Source of the DNA: Blastococcus sp. MG754426
GTDB taxonomy: Bacteria > Actinomycetota > Actinomycetes > Mycobacteriales > Geodermatophilaceae
DNA length: 60,817 nucleotides
Reading direction: 5' to 3'
Assembly (NCBI RefSeq): GCF_021699055.1
Contig: NZ_SSXC01000016.1
Location: 1-60,817, forward strand
Shown here: piece after piece, positions 1 to 9,279 of the stretch
How positions within the stretch are numbered: the first letter of the stretch is position 1
Layout of the letters: each line of letters begins with the position of its first letter
The notes under the pieces: generated by a model
Seen by the model: the letters and a program-made list of their open reading frames with translations, nothing else
The model's database searches: none
What the model was told of the DNA's origin: nothing
Translations under genes and position numbers: made by a program

Positions 1-61
1 CATCGGGGGTGGGCCGCCGCGCCCCGCTCAAGCACCGGTCCGGGACGCCGATCTCGCCCTC

Positions 62-2908
62 GTGCCCGGGACGACGCAGGACGAGTCAGCGCCGCGGTTC
101 GAACCGCCGGCGTCCCCCTTCGACGCCCACGCCGCGCTGGTGCACCTGCTCGGCCGGCTCCGTGCGTCGTCCGGGGCCACCCGCGTGTCGGTGTGGGTGC
201 ACGAGGCCACCACCGAGCTCGTCGTCCCGTTCCGCCGGTCCACCGCCGCGACCCGCGACCCGCTGCCGCTGCACCCGGCCCTGCGGACCCCCGCCAACCT
301 GCGCGACTCCCCCTTCCTCGCCGCCGTCGTCACCGGCCGCCGGGCCGTCGTCGCCCACGCCGGCGGCCGCCGCGCCGAGGACCGCGAGCTCGCCGACGTC
401 GGCATCCGCTCGGGGCACGGTGAACCGCTGCTGCTCGACGGGCAGGTCGTCGGGGTGCTGACCGTCGAGCCCGCCGCCGCCGCGGCCCCCCACCTGCTGC
501 GCCAGGCCGCCCCCCGGATCGCCGTGGCGCTGGCCGAGGCGTGGGCCCGGCGCGCCGAGCAGCGCCGGCTGCACCAGGCCGGCGTCCTGCTCACGCTGAT
601 CGAGTCCGCCGCGCAGGCCCAGTCGATGGACCACCTGCTCGGCTCGGCCTGCCGCCAGCTCGCCGAGCTCGGGGAGGTGGAGCGCGCCTGCGTCTTCCTG
701 CTCGAGGACGGCCGCCTGGTGCCCCGCATGGCCGCCTACGCCGACGGCCGGCGCGACCTGGCCACCTGGCGGCAGTTCCGCACCGCACCCGTGCCCCTGG
801 AGCTCGCCGAGACGGTGCTGCGCACCGGGGCCCCGCTCACCGCCGACCGCGACTCCGAGCTGGTGTCGGGCTGGTGGGTCGACTCCTTCCAGATCGCCTC
901 GGCGCTCGCCGTACCGCTGGGCCGCAGCCCCGAGCTGGCCGGGGTCCTCACCCTGGACAGCACGCAGGTGCGGCCGTTCTCCGAGGACGTCCGCCGGCTG
1001 GCCGCCGCCGCCGGCGCGCACCTCGGGGGCGTCATCGAGCAGGCGCGCACCAGCCAGGCGCGGGCGGCCTCGCTCACCACCGCCCGGGTCGTCCGGCAGC
1101 TGCTCGTCGACGGCTCGGCGGTCACCGGCGCCGCGGCCGCCGCCGAGGTGCTGGCCCGGGCCGTCCAGCGGCTGGCCGGCACCGACCGCAGCGCCGCCTA
1201 CCTGGTCGACGACGTCGGCCGCATCGGCGAGGTGCGGCACGTCGGCTGGGCGGAGGAGCACGCGCAGGTGGTGCGCGCCCGGCTGGTCGGGCGACCGGCG
1301 TCCGCCGTCCCCCTGTGGCGGCTCGCCACGGAGGAGCCCGTCCCCGTCTTCGTCGAGGACGCGGCGGCCACCGACCTGCTCGACGCGGACCTGGTGCGCG
1401 CCCTGGACCTGCGCTCCTACGTCAGCGTCCCGCTCATGTCCCGCGACCGGCTCCTGGGGCTGGTCGTCACCGGTTCGGTCGGCACCGCCCGCAGCTGGAG
1501 CCCCGCGGAGCGCGACGCCGTCCGCCAGGTCACGCTCGAGGGCGCCCTGGTCGTGGAGAACGCCGAGCTGCGCGCCGCCGAGCAGGAGCGCCTGGCCCAG
1601 CTGGCCACCGAGGCGCACCACGACCCGCTCACCGGCCTGCCCAACCGCCGGAAGTTCCTGGAGACGGTGGACCGGACCGTCCGCGGTGACCCCGACCGGC
1701 GGTCCGCCCTGCTGATGGTCGACCTCGACCGCTTCAAGGAGATCAACGACAGCTTCGGGCACGGCGTCGGCGACGACCTGCTCTGCCTGGTCGGCCCCCG
1801 CCTGCAGCGGGCGCTGCGGCCCGGGGAGCTGCTGGCCCGCATGGGCGGGGACGAGTTCGCCGTCCTGCTGCCCGACGCCGACGCCGAGCGGGCGCGCGAG
1901 GTCGCCGGCGGGCTGGGTACCGCGCTGCGCGACGCCTTCGTGCTGGCCGGCATGTCGCTGCACGTGGACGCGAGCATCGGCATCGCCCTCTGCCCGGACC
2001 ACGGCCGCGACCGGTCGCTGCTGCTGGCCCGGGCGGACTCCGCGATGTACGCGGCGAAGCGCGGGCGCCTGGGCTACGAGGTGTGGGCGCCCGACGGCAC
2101 CCCCGCCAGCCGCGACCGGCTGCAGACGCTGGAGCAGCTCCGCTCGGCCCTCGACGGCGACGAGCTCGTCAACCACTACCAGCCGCAGCTGGACCTGCGC
2201 ACCGGCACCGTCGCCGGCCTCGAGGCCCTGGTCCGCTGGAACCACCCCGACCGCGGCCTGCTCTACCCCGACGTCTTCCTGCCCCTGGCCGAGCAGGCCG
2301 GTCTCATGCGCCGGCTCGCGCTGCGGGTGCTGGAGCAGGCGCTGCGCGACCTGCGCACCTGGCGCACCCAGGGCCACGATCTGTCGATCGCGGTGAACCT
2401 GTCCGTGTCCAACCTGCAGGACGTCGCCCTGCCCGAGCAGGTGCAGCTGCTGCTGGACACCTGCTCGCTGCCGGCCGGCTCGCTGGTCCTGGAGATCACC
2501 GAGGACGTCCTGATGGCCGACGCCGCCCGCAGCCAGCAGGTCATGGCCGGGCTGCGCCGGCTGGGCGTGCGGTTGTCGGTGGACGACTACGGCACGGGGT
2601 ACTCGTCGCTGTCCTACCTGCGTGCGCTGCCGGTGGACGAGCTCAAGCTCGACCGCAGCTTCGTCACCCACCTGACGTCCGACCCGCGGGCGGCGGCGAT
2701 CGTGCGCAGCACGCTGCAGCTGAGCCGCGACCTCGGGATGAGCATGGTGGTCGAGGGCGTCGAGGACGCCGACGCCCTCGCCGCGCTGCGCGAGTGGGGC
2801 TGCCACGTCGCGCAGGGCTACCACATCTCCCGGCCCATGCCGGCCGAGCGGGTGCTGGGCTGGCTGAACGCCCGCCCCCTGCCCGCGGCCGCCCCGCGGC
2901 AGGGCTGA
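62..2908 (+). CDS. Triple-GAF GGDEF/EAL cyclic-di-GMP protein
   Basis: A 948-residue cytoplasmic signalling protein with no membrane segment. The N-terminal 500 residues look like three consecutive GAF-type sensor modules (about 35-160, 175-325, 345-500). A diguanylate cyclase domain follows (about 515-675; RMGGDEF near residue 593, so the active site is intact), then an EAL phosphodiesterase domain (about 690-935; LEALVRW near 720, DDYGTGYSS, LKLDRSF, VVEGVE). The usual inhibitory RxxD site before GGDEF reads RPGE, so product inhibition may be weakened (inference). Both catalytic signatures are present, so it could make or break cyclic-di-GMP; the net activity cannot be read from sequence. 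The GTG start at 62 is the first plausible start in frame. A second EAL gene lies near the other end of the window. Confidence 0.93.
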   Translation: MPGTTQDESAPRFEPPASPFDAHAALVHLLGRLRASSGATRVSVWVHEATTELVVPFRRSTAATRDPLPLHPALRTPANLRDSPFLAAVVTGRRAVVAHAGGRRAEDRELADVGIRSGHGEPLLLDGQVVGVLTVEPAAAAAPHLLRQAAPRIAVALAEAWARRAEQRRLHQAGVLLTLIESAAQAQSMDHLLGSACRQLAELGEVERACVFLLEDGRLVPRMAAYADGRRDLATWRQFRTAPVPLELAETVLRTGAPLTADRDSELVSGWWVDSFQIASALAVPLGRSPELAGVLTLDSTQVRPFSEDVRRLAAAAGAHLGGVIEQARTSQARAASLTTARVVRQLLVDGSAVTGAAAAAEVLARAVQRLAGTDRSAAYLVDDVGRIGEVRHVGWAEEHAQVVRARLVGRPASAVPLWRLATEEPVPVFVEDAAATDLLDADLVRALDLRSYVSVPLMSRDRLLGLVVTGSVGTARSWSPAERDAVRQVTLEGALVVENAELRAAEQERLAQLATEAHHDPLTGLPNRRKFLETVDRTVRGDPDRRSALLMVDLDRFKEINDSFGHGVGDDLLCLVGPRLQRALRPGELLARMGGDEFAVLLPDADAERAREVAGGLGTALRDAFVLAGMSLHVDASIGIALCPDHGRDRSLLLARADSAMYAAKRGRLGYEVWAPDGTPASRDRLQTLEQLRSALDGDELVNHYQPQLDLRTGTVAGLEALVRWNHPDRGLLYPDVFLPLAEQAGLMRRLALRVLEQALRDLRTWRTQGHDLSIAVNLSVSNLQDVALPEQVQLLLDTCSLPAGSLVLEITEDVLMADAARSQQVMAGLRRLGVRLSVDDYGTGYSSLSYLRALPVDELKLDRSFVTHLTSDPRAAAIVRSTLQLSRDLGMSMVVEGVEDADALAALREWGCHVAQGYHISRPMPAERVLGWLNARPLPAAAPRQG

Positions 2909-2944
2909 GCAGGGGCGCCTCCGCGCCCGGCGGCGCCGACCGCC

Positions 2945-3706
2945 ATGATCGTCGCCGTGACCACCGCAGCCCCCACCCGGGTCGCCGGGCTGGAACGCCT
3001 GGCCGCCCGCACCTGGCGGGGGCTGGAGGAGGAGCCCTACGGCGACTGGCTGCTGCGCGCCGCGGCGGGTTCACCGGGCGGGCCAACTCGGGGCTGGTGA
3101 CCGGGGACCCACCGGGAGGCCTGCGCCCGGCGGTCGACACCGTCACCGGCTGGTACGCCGACCGGGGGCTGCGCCCGTGCGCCGCCGTCCCGGTGCCCGG
3201 GGGCGAGGCCGCCGACGCCGCGTTCGCCGCCGCGGGGTGGACCCGCGACGAGGACGTCCTGGTGCTCGTCGCGCCGGCGGGCCCCTGGCCCGCCGTCGAC
3301 GTCCCGGTGCGGCTCGACGACGCACCCGACGCGGCCTGGCTGGCCGGCTACCGGCACCGGGGCGCGGCGCTCCCGGCCACCGCGGCGGCCGTCCTGCGCA
3401 ACGCCGAGCAGCCGCTGTTCGCCTCCGTCCGGCCCGACCCCGTGGCGGCCCGGCCGGCCGCGGTGGCCCGCGGTGTGGTCGTCGACGAGTGGCTGGTGGT
3501 CAGCGCGGTGACCGTCGACGAGCCCTACCGTCGGCGCGGCCTGGCGACGGCGGTGATGGCGGCGCTGGCCACGGAGGCCCGCGCCCGCGGGGCGACGTCC
3601 TGCCTTGCAGGTGACCGCGTCCAACGCCCCGGCGCTGGCCCTCTACGCCCGGATGGGGTTCACCGAGCACCACCGCTACCACTACCGGTGGGCCCCGCCC
3701 GGCTGA
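2945..3706 (+). pseudogene. GNAT acetyltransferase broken by two compensating frameshifts
   Basis: The ATG at 2945 opens a frame giving MIVAVTTAAPTRVAGLERLA and ending in LLRAAAGS. At about 3069 the frame must shift to continue with GFTGRANSGLV, a motif I recognise from an actinobacterial GNAT family; one T appears to be missing. The shifted frame runs through the acetyl-CoA binding strand (VSAVTVDEPYRRRGLATAVM) to about 3604, where an extra T in CCTTGCAG puts the original frame back. The tail then reads [20 protein letters not shown] and stops at 3704-3706. Restored length would be about 253 residues. Either the gene is a young pseudogene or the assembly has two single-base errors. The 3' end overlaps the convergent membrane gene by 47 bases. 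Confidence 0.8.
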
Positions 3707-4088
3707 CCCGGCGGGCGGGGGTGCCCAGCGCCAGGCCCAGGGCGAGCGCCGCGGCCAGCACCCCCAGCAGCAGGAACGCCGTGCTCACGAGGCCGAGCGA
3801 GCCCCCGGAGACCAGCAGCAGGTCACCCTCGGGGCGCCGCACCATGGCCGCGACCACGACGGCCAGCCAGGTGACGGCGGGGAGAGCGGCGACAGCCTTG
3901 GAGCCGCTCAGCCGCAGCGCGGCACCGACCAGCAGCAGGTTGCCGGCCACCGCGGCCGCCACCGAGACCGGCACCAGCACGCCCCCCACCCGCAGCGGCA
4001 GCCAGAGGACCTCCACGACGGCCAGCCACCCGGCGACCACGACGGCGGCGATCCCGATGCCCACCGTGACCGGCCCGCGGCCCGTCAC
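3660..4088 (-). CDS. Small membrane protein downstream of mshB (DUF6113-like)
   Basis: A 142-residue protein with about four hydrophobic segments: [21 protein letters not shown], then [39 protein letters not shown] and [20 protein letters not shown]. The tail is short and basic. The GTG start overlaps the mshB stop (GTGA), so the two are translationally coupled. Actinobacterial mshB genes are commonly followed by a small membrane gene of this kind (DUF6113), which supports the call by position more than by motif. No catalytic motif is visible and the function is unknown. Confidence 0.75.
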   Translation of the reverse strand: MTGRGPVTVGIGIAAVVVAGWLAVVEVLWLPLRVGGVLVPVSVAAAVAGNLLLVGAALRLSGSKAVAALPAVTWLAVVVAAMVRRPEGDLLLVSGGSLGLVSTAFLLLGVLAAALALGLALGTPARRVSRAGPTGSGSGGAR

Positions 4089-4978
4089 CCCTGGAGACCG
4101 GCGAAGAGGTCGTCCTCCCGGCCGTCGGGCCCGGCGGCCGGGCCGCGCTCGCCCGCGACCTGGCGGTAGTACTCGACGCCGAGCACCTCCTGGCCCAGGT
4201 TGTTCGACAGCGCGAAGAACGGGCCGTCGACGGTGATCTGGGTCGGGTGGGCGCGCATGGCGGCGTCCTTGCGCCCGGCGTAGGCCCGGGCGTCCACCGC
4301 GCAGGTGACGACCTCGTCGGGCACCACGAAGGGGATCTCGTCGAGGTCGCCCAGCCCCTCGAACGGCGAGGCCTCGCCGAGGGCGGCCATGGCCTCGACG
4401 CCCTCGCGCACCACCGAGCGAGGCATGGCGTTCCAGTAGACCTTCGCCACCTCCCAGGCGGCACCGAGGTCGGGCCGGTGGCCCGGGTCCGCCGCGGCCT
4501 CCACCGCCCGCATGGCCACCCGGTGCGCCTGGATGTGGTCGGGGTGCCCGTAGCCACCGAACTCGTCGTAGGTGACGACCACCTGCGGGCGCACCTCGCG
4601 GACCACGGCGACGGCGTGCGCCACCGCCTCGTCGAGGTCGGCGTTCCAGAAGGCCCGCGGGTGCTCGTTCGCCGGCGTGCCCATCATCCCCGAGTCGCGG
4701 TAGCGCCCGGCCCCGCCGAGGAAGCGGAAGTCCTCGACGCCGAGGGCGGCCATCGCCCCGCGCAGCTCCCAGATGCGGTAGCCCCCGAGCTGGTCGGCCT
4801 GGTCGGCGGCGAGCTGGGACAGCTCGGGGACCAGGATCTCGCCCTCCTCCCCCAGCGTGCAGGTGAGCAGGGTGACCCCGACGCCCTCGGCGACGTAGCG
4901 GGCCATCGTGGCCCCGTTGTTGATCGTCTCGTCGTCGGGGTGCGCGTGGACGAGGAGCAGGCGTCGGTCGGCGGTCAC
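4085..4978 (-). CDS. mshB: N-acetyl-1-D-myo-inosityl-2-amino-2-deoxy-alpha-D-glucopyranoside deacetylase MshB
   Basis: A PIG-L/LmbE-family zinc deacetylase that removes acetate from GlcNAc-Ins, the second step of mycothiol synthesis in the actinobacterial cytoplasm. The zinc-site motifs are present: AHPDDE at about residues 11-16 and YGHPDH near residue 145. The [14 protein letters not shown] stretch is typical of MshB. The GTG start gives [17 protein letters not shown] with the motif at the expected distance from the N terminus; a longer frame upstream looks like non-coding GC-rich sequence. Length (297 residues) matches the family. It is coupled to the small membrane gene that follows. Confidence 0.95.
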   Translation of the reverse strand: MTADRRLLLVHAHPDDETINNGATMARYVAEGVGVTLLTCTLGEEGEILVPELSQLAADQADQLGGYRIWELRGAMAALGVEDFRFLGGAGRYRDSGMMGTPANEHPRAFWNADLDEAVAHAVAVVREVRPQVVVTYDEFGGYGHPDHIQAHRVAMRAVEAAADPGHRPDLGAAWEVAKVYWNAMPRSVVREGVEAMAALGEASPFEGLGDLDEIPFVVPDEVVTCAVDARAYAGRKDAAMRAHPTQITVDGPFFALSNNLGQEVLGVEYYRQVAGERGPAAGPDGREDDLFAGLQG

Positions 4979-5050
4979 GGTCGGCCATTCTCCCCGAGGC
5001 GGCGTGCGGTGCGAGCAGGGCCGGGCCGCGCCCACGTCCTCCCCCGCCGC

Positions 5051-5092
5051 GGCGCGTCCTCCCCCACGGCGCACCGCGAGGGAGGACGCGCC
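5051..5092 (-). terminator. Perfect 13-bp stem-loop after the peptide ABC operon
   Basis: GGCGCGTCCTCCC (5051-5063) pairs perfectly with GGGAGGACGCGCC (5080-5092) across a 16-nt loop. It lies just past the stop of the last gene of the ABC operon and before mshB, both on the minus strand. There is no U-tract, as is usual for such terminators in high-GC actinobacteria. Confidence 0.65.
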
Positions 5093-5125
5093 GGGATCAG
5101 GGCAGGTGGTCCCGGCGCGAGGTGC

Positions 5126-6229
5126 TCAGCCCTCCGTGGGGACGACGGCGCGCGCCTCGGCGAAGTGGCAGGCCGAGGGGTGCCCCTGGCCGCGGTCGAC
5201 CAGGGCCGGCGGCTCGGTGGCGCAGATGTCCTGGGCCTTCCAGCAGCGGGTGCGGAACCGGCAGCCCGACGGCGGGTTGGCCGGGCTCGGCACGTCGCCC
5301 TGCAGCAGGATCCGCTCCTTGAGCCCGCGCAGGTGCGGTTCGTGCACCGGGACCGACGAGAGCAGCGCCTGCGTGTAGGGGTGGGCGGGCGAGCCGTAGA
5401 CCTGCGCGTCGGTGCCCTCCTCCACGATGCTGCCCAGGTACATCACCGCGACGCGGTCGGAGATGTGGCGCACCACCGACAGGTCGTGGGCGATGAACAG
5501 GTAGGAGAGCCCGAAGTCGTTCTGCAGGTCCTCGAGCAGGTTGACCACCTGCGCCTGCACCGAGACGTCCAGGGCGCTCACCGGCTCGTCGCAGACGATG
5601 ACCTCCGGCTGCAGGGCCAGGGCCCGCGCGATGCCGATGCGCTGCCGCTGGCCACCGGAGAACTGGTGCGGGTAGCGGTTGACGAAGTCGGGGTTGAGGC
5701 CGACCCGCTCCATGAGCTCCTGGGTGCGCTGCAGGCGCCCCTTCCTCGGTGCGATGTCCGCGTGCACCGACCAGCCCTCGGCCACGATGTCGCCCACGGT
5801 CATGCGCGGGTTCAGCGAGGCGTAGGGGTCCTGGAAGATGATCTGCACCTCGCGCCGGTACTGCTTGAGCGCGCGGCCGCTCATCCGCGTGACGTCCTCG
5901 CCCTTGTAGAGGATCTGCCCGTCGGTCGGCTTCTCGAGGGCCACCAGCATCTTGGTGACCGTCGACTTGCCGCACCCGGACTCCCCCACCAGGCCGACCG
6001 TCTCGCCACGGCGCAGCGAGAGGTTGACGCCGTCGACCGCGCGGACGTGGCCGACCGTGCGCTTGAGGACGATGCCCTGGGTCAGGGGGAAGTGCTTCTT
6101 GAGGTCCTTGACCTCGAGCAGCACGTCACCCGGCGTGTGCGTCGGGCGGCTCGCGGCCGCCTCGGCCAGCGCCCGGTCCACCTCCGCGGACGGGTCGGCT
6201 GCGCTGCTCCCGGAGCTGGCGTCAGACAC
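5126..6229 (-). CDS. Oligopeptide ABC transporter ATP-binding protein (OppF/DppF type)
   Basis: One of the two cytoplasmic ATPases of a peptide importer. It has Walker [10 protein letters not shown], the signature [15 protein letters not shown], Walker [15 protein letters not shown], and the C-terminal oligopeptide/dipeptide extension with the cysteine-rich [14 protein letters not shown]. The GTG start at 6229 overlaps the preceding gene by 8 nt and gives a 367-residue protein. A further 35 codons of open frame upstream lie inside the preceding gene and are not needed. Last gene of the five-gene operon. Confidence 0.95.
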   Translation of the reverse strand: MSDASSGSSAADPSAEVDRALAEAAASRPTHTPGDVLLEVKDLKKHFPLTQGIVLKRTVGHVRAVDGVNLSLRRGETVGLVGESGCGKSTVTKMLVALEKPTDGQILYKGEDVTRMSGRALKQYRREVQIIFQDPYASLNPRMTVGDIVAEGWSVHADIAPRKGRLQRTQELMERVGLNPDFVNRYPHQFSGGQRQRIGIARALALQPEVIVCDEPVSALDVSVQAQVVNLLEDLQNDFGLSYLFIAHDLSVVRHISDRVAVMYLGSIVEEGTDAQVYGSPAHPYTQALLSSVPVHEPHLRGLKERILLQGDVPSPANPPSGCRFRTRCWKAQDICATEPPALVDRGQGHPSACHFAEARAVVPTEG

Positions 6230-7274
6230 CGAGGACCTCCTCGCTGTAGTGGCAGGCCGCCTGGCGCCCCGGGACGACCAGCCGCAGCGGCGGGACGTCG
6301 GCGACGCAGTCGCGGCCGGGTGCGGCCTGCGCACCCGTGCGCCGCTTGGGGCAGCGCGGGTGGAACGGGCAGCCCGACGGGATGGCGGCCAGGTTGGGCG
6401 GCTGCCCGCCGATCGGCTGGAGCCGGCCGCCCTTGACCTCCACCTGCGGGATGGAGCGCATCAGGCCGTCGGTGTAGGGGTGGGCGGGGTTGCCGAACAC
6501 CTCGTCGACGGTGCCGCGCTCGACGATGCGGCCGGCGTACATGACGGCCACGTTGTCGGCCACCTCGTTGACCACGCCGAGGTCGTGGGTGATGAGGATG
6601 AGCCCCATCCCGGTGTCCCGCTGGAGGTCCTTGAGCAGGTCCATCACCTGGGCCTGGACGGTGACGTCGAGCGCGGTGGTCGGCTCGTCGGCGATGAGGA
6701 TGCGCGGGTCGAGCGCGAGCGCCATGGCGATCATGACGCGCTGCCGCATGCCGCCGGAGAACTGGTGCGGGTAGTCGTTCACCCGCTCCTTGGCGGCCGG
6801 GATGCGGACCCGCTCCATCAGCTCGACGGCGTGCTGCTTGGCCTCCTTGCGGGAGGTGCCCCGGTGCGCGCGGAACATCTCGCCGATCTGGAAGCCGACG
6901 CTGTACACGGGATTCAGCGCGGAGAGCGCGTCCTGGAAGATCATCGAGATCCCGGGCCCGCGGACCTTGCGCTGCTCCTCCTCCGGCAGCGTGAGCAGGT
7001 CACGCCCCTCGAACACGATCCGGCCGCTGGTGATCTCCGCCGGCGGGGTGTCGAGGATGCCCATGATCGCCTGGGCGGAGACGGACTTCCCGGAGCCGGA
7101 CTCGCCCAGGATCGCGAGGGTCTCCCCCTCCGAGACGGTGTAGCTCACGCCGTTGACGGCGTTGACCAGGCCCGACCCGGTGCGGAACTGCACCCGGAGG
7201 TCGTCGACCTCGAGGATGGGCGTCCCGGCACCGCGGGCGGGGCTGGTGGGGACGGACGACGATGCGGTGCTCAT
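6222..7274 (-). CDS. Oligopeptide ABC transporter ATP-binding protein (OppD/DppD type)
   Basis: Second ATPase of the importer, 350 residues. It has Walker [13 protein letters not shown], signature [16 protein letters not shown], Walker [15 protein letters not shown], and the C-terminal oligopeptide extension with [10 protein letters not shown]. An ATG start overlaps the permease stop by 4 nt (ATGA). It is expected to pair as a heterodimer with the next ATPase on the cytoplasmic face of the two permeases. Confidence 0.95.
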   Translation of the reverse strand: MSTASSSVPTSPARGAGTPILEVDDLRVQFRTGSGLVNAVNGVSYTVSEGETLAILGESGSGKSVSAQAIMGILDTPPAEITSGRIVFEGRDLLTLPEEEQRKVRGPGISMIFQDALSALNPVYSVGFQIGEMFRAHRGTSRKEAKQHAVELMERVRIPAAKERVNDYPHQFSGGMRQRVMIAMALALDPRILIADEPTTALDVTVQAQVMDLLKDLQRDTGMGLILITHDLGVVNEVADNVAVMYAGRIVERGTVDEVFGNPAHPYTDGLMRSIPQVEVKGGRLQPIGGQPPNLAAIPSGCPFHPRCPKRRTGAQAAPGRDCVADVPPLRLVVPGRQAACHYSEEVLGV

Positions 7275-8215
7275 GAACGCTGCTTCGGGTCGAGGGCGTC
7301 GCGCAGGGCGTCACCCATGAGGACGAAGGCCATCACCGTCAGGGTGAGGATGAGGCTCGGGAAGAGGACCGCGTGCGGCGCGGTGCGCAGCAGGCTCTGC
7401 CCGGTGTTGATCTGCAGGCCCCAGGAGATCGCCGGCGGCTGCAGCCCGACGCCGAGGAAGGTCAGCGTCGCCTCGGCCGCGATCAGGATGCCGATGGTGA
7501 TCGTGGCGTAGACCAGCACCGGGGCGACGGCGTTGGGCATGATGTGCCGGACGAGGATCCGGGTGTTGGAGGCGCCCATCGCCCGGGCCGCGGCGACGTA
7601 GTCGGAGTTCTTGATCGCGATCACCTGCGAGCGGACCAACCGCATGGCGGTCATCCAGCCGAACAGGGCCAGCGCGATCGCCACCGCGACCACACCGCGG
7701 CCGAGGATGCCGCTGCGCAGGACCACCAGCGCACCGAGGATCAGCGGCAGGGCGTAGAAGATGTCCGCGATCCGGGACAGGATGCTGTCGGTCACGCCGC
7801 CGTAGAAGCCCGAGATGGCGCCGACGAGGACACCGAGCACCAGGATCACGACGACGGCGAGCAGGCCGATGATCAGCGAGTTCCGAGCGCCGTACACGAC
7901 GTTGGCCAGGTAGTCGCAGCCCTGCTGGTCGAAGCCGAACCAGTGCTCCGCCGAGGGCTCGGCGTTGCTGTTCGACAGGTTGCACGAGCGCGGGTCGACG
8001 CCCCGGGCGAAGACCGACGGCAGCAGCGCCATCGCGACGAAGAGCAGCCCCAGGACCGCGCCGATCCAGAAGAGCACGTTCCGCCGGAGCTGGCGCCAGG
8101 CGTCGCTCCACAGGCTGTTCTGGCGCGCCTCGCCCCCCGGCTGGTCGGTCGCGCCGGTCACACCACCGGCCCCGGCCTCGTCGTGGCCCAGGGTCGTCAG
8201 GTTCGGGTCACTCAT
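7271..8215 (-). CDS. Oligopeptide ABC transporter permease (OppC/DppC type)
   Basis: Inner-membrane permease of 314 residues with an N-terminal cytoplasmic tail rich in Gly/Asp. The first membrane helix is [20 protein letters not shown], then an extracytoplasmic segment with two cysteines (SCNLSNSN... QQGCDYL) and a five-helix BPD_transp_1 core. The EAA loop reads [20 protein letters not shown]. Overlaps its neighbours by 8 and 4 nt, so all subunits are probably co-translated. The paired cysteines in the external loop are a common feature of OppC and could form a disulfide (inference). Confidence 0.95.
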   Translation of the reverse strand: MSDPNLTTLGHDEAGAGGVTGATDQPGGEARQNSLWSDAWRQLRRNVLFWIGAVLGLLFVAMALLPSVFARGVDPRSCNLSNSNAEPSAEHWFGFDQQGCDYLANVVYGARNSLIIGLLAVVVILVLGVLVGAISGFYGGVTDSILSRIADIFYALPLILGALVVLRSGILGRGVVAVAIALALFGWMTAMRLVRSQVIAIKNSDYVAAARAMGASNTRILVRHIMPNAVAPVLVYATITIGILIAAEATLTFLGVGLQPPAISWGLQINTGQSLLRTAPHAVLFPSLILTLTVMAFVLMGDALRDALDPKQRS

Positions 8216-9131
8216 AGCGGATCCTCGGGTCGAGGACGGCGTAGAGCACGTCGACGACCAGGTTGAAGAAGATGAAGACGAAGACCAGGAGCGTCACGAT
8301 GCCCACGACGACGGCGCCCTCCTGGGCCCGCACGGCGTCGAAGACCGCCCGCCCGATGCCCGGCAGGTTGAACACCGTCTCGGTGACGATCGCACCGCCC
8401 ATGAGCGTGCCGATGTCGGCGCCGATGAACGTGACCACCGGGATCAGGCTGTTGCGCAGGGTGTGCCGCACGATCACGTCACGGCGGGGCAGACCCTTGG
8501 CCCGGGCGGTCCGCACGTAGTCGGCGCGCATGTTCTCGGCGATGCTCGTGCGGGTCAGCCGCGCCACGTAGGCCAGCGAGCCCGCGGCGAGCACCAGCCC
8601 GGGCAGCAGGAAGCTGTACCAGCCCTCGTTCACACCGGCGATCGGGAACAGGCCGAGCTGGAGCCCGAAGGTGAACTGCGCGATGAACGCCAGCACCAGG
8701 ATCGGGATCGAGACGATCAGCGTGGTGCTCACCAGCACGACGTTGTCGAAGAAGCCGTTCTTGCGGATGCCGGCCAGCACGCCGGCGACGATGCCGATGA
8801 GGATCTCGAAGGCGATGGCCACCACGGCCAGCTGGACCGTGACCGGCATCCGCTGGCTGATGGTGTCGATGACCTCGCGGCCACGGAAGTCGGTGCCGAA
8901 GTCGCCCTGGAGCAGGTCACCGAGGTACTTGACGTACTGCAGCCAGAGCGGGTCGTTCAGGTTGAACTCGTCGGTCAGCTGGGCCACCACGGCCGGCGCC
9001 AGCGGGCGGTCGCCCCCCAGCGCCCGGATGGGGTCGCCCGGCAGCGCGTAGACCAGGGCGAAGATCAGGAACGAGGCCCCGAGAAGGACGGGGATGGTGA
9101 GTAGAAAGCGGCGCGCGATGTAGCGGCCCAT
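8208..9131 (-). CDS. Oligopeptide ABC transporter permease (OppB/DppB type)
   Basis: A 307-residue permease with the classic OppB start MGRYIARRFLLTIPVLLGA, a periplasmic segment, six predicted membrane helices and the EAA loop YVRTARAKGLPRRDVIVRH. ATG start at 9131. It is separated from the binding-protein gene by about 150 nt that contain a stem-loop, which often sets different transcript levels for binding protein and membrane subunits. Confidence 0.95.
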   Translation of the reverse strand: MGRYIARRFLLTIPVLLGASFLIFALVYALPGDPIRALGGDRPLAPAVVAQLTDEFNLNDPLWLQYVKYLGDLLQGDFGTDFRGREVIDTISQRMPVTVQLAVVAIAFEILIGIVAGVLAGIRKNGFFDNVVLVSTTLIVSIPILVLAFIAQFTFGLQLGLFPIAGVNEGWYSFLLPGLVLAAGSLAYVARLTRTSIAENMRADYVRTARAKGLPRRDVIVRHTLRNSLIPVVTFIGADIGTLMGGAIVTETVFNLPGIGRAVFDAVRAQEGAVVVGIVTLLVFVFIFFNLVVDVLYAVLDPRIRYE

Positions 9132-9147
9132 GTCGCTCCTCGGTCGG

Positions 9148-9183
9148 GACGCCTCTCACCCATGTGGCGAGCGGGGAGGCGTC
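9148..9183 (-). promoter_or_regulatory. Intercistronic stem-loop between binding-protein and permease genes
   Basis: GACGCCTC (9148-9155) and GAGGCGTC (9176-9183) form a perfect 8-bp stem with a 20-nt loop, in the 148-nt gap after the binding-protein gene and before the first permease. Such hairpins can stabilise the upstream part of the mRNA or partly stop transcription so that binding protein exceeds permease. The function here is inferred from position. Confidence 0.45.
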
Positions 9184-9279
9184 GTCCATGATGCGGGACG
9201 AGCCCGAGCGGCCGACCGCCGGGGAGCCCTGCCCGGTCTGGGCGGGGATCCCCGGCGGCGGCCTGCGGTGCGGTGTGGG

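Noticed and set aside
86..2824. A 912-codon open frame on the minus strand opposite the GAF/GGDEF/EAL gene, and similar long antisense frames elsewhere
   Set aside because: Long antisense frames are expected in DNA of this GC content. Their products are low-complexity and rich in Arg, Pro, Gly and Ala or His/Gln/Val, with no motif, while the plus strand carries a clear multi-domain protein.
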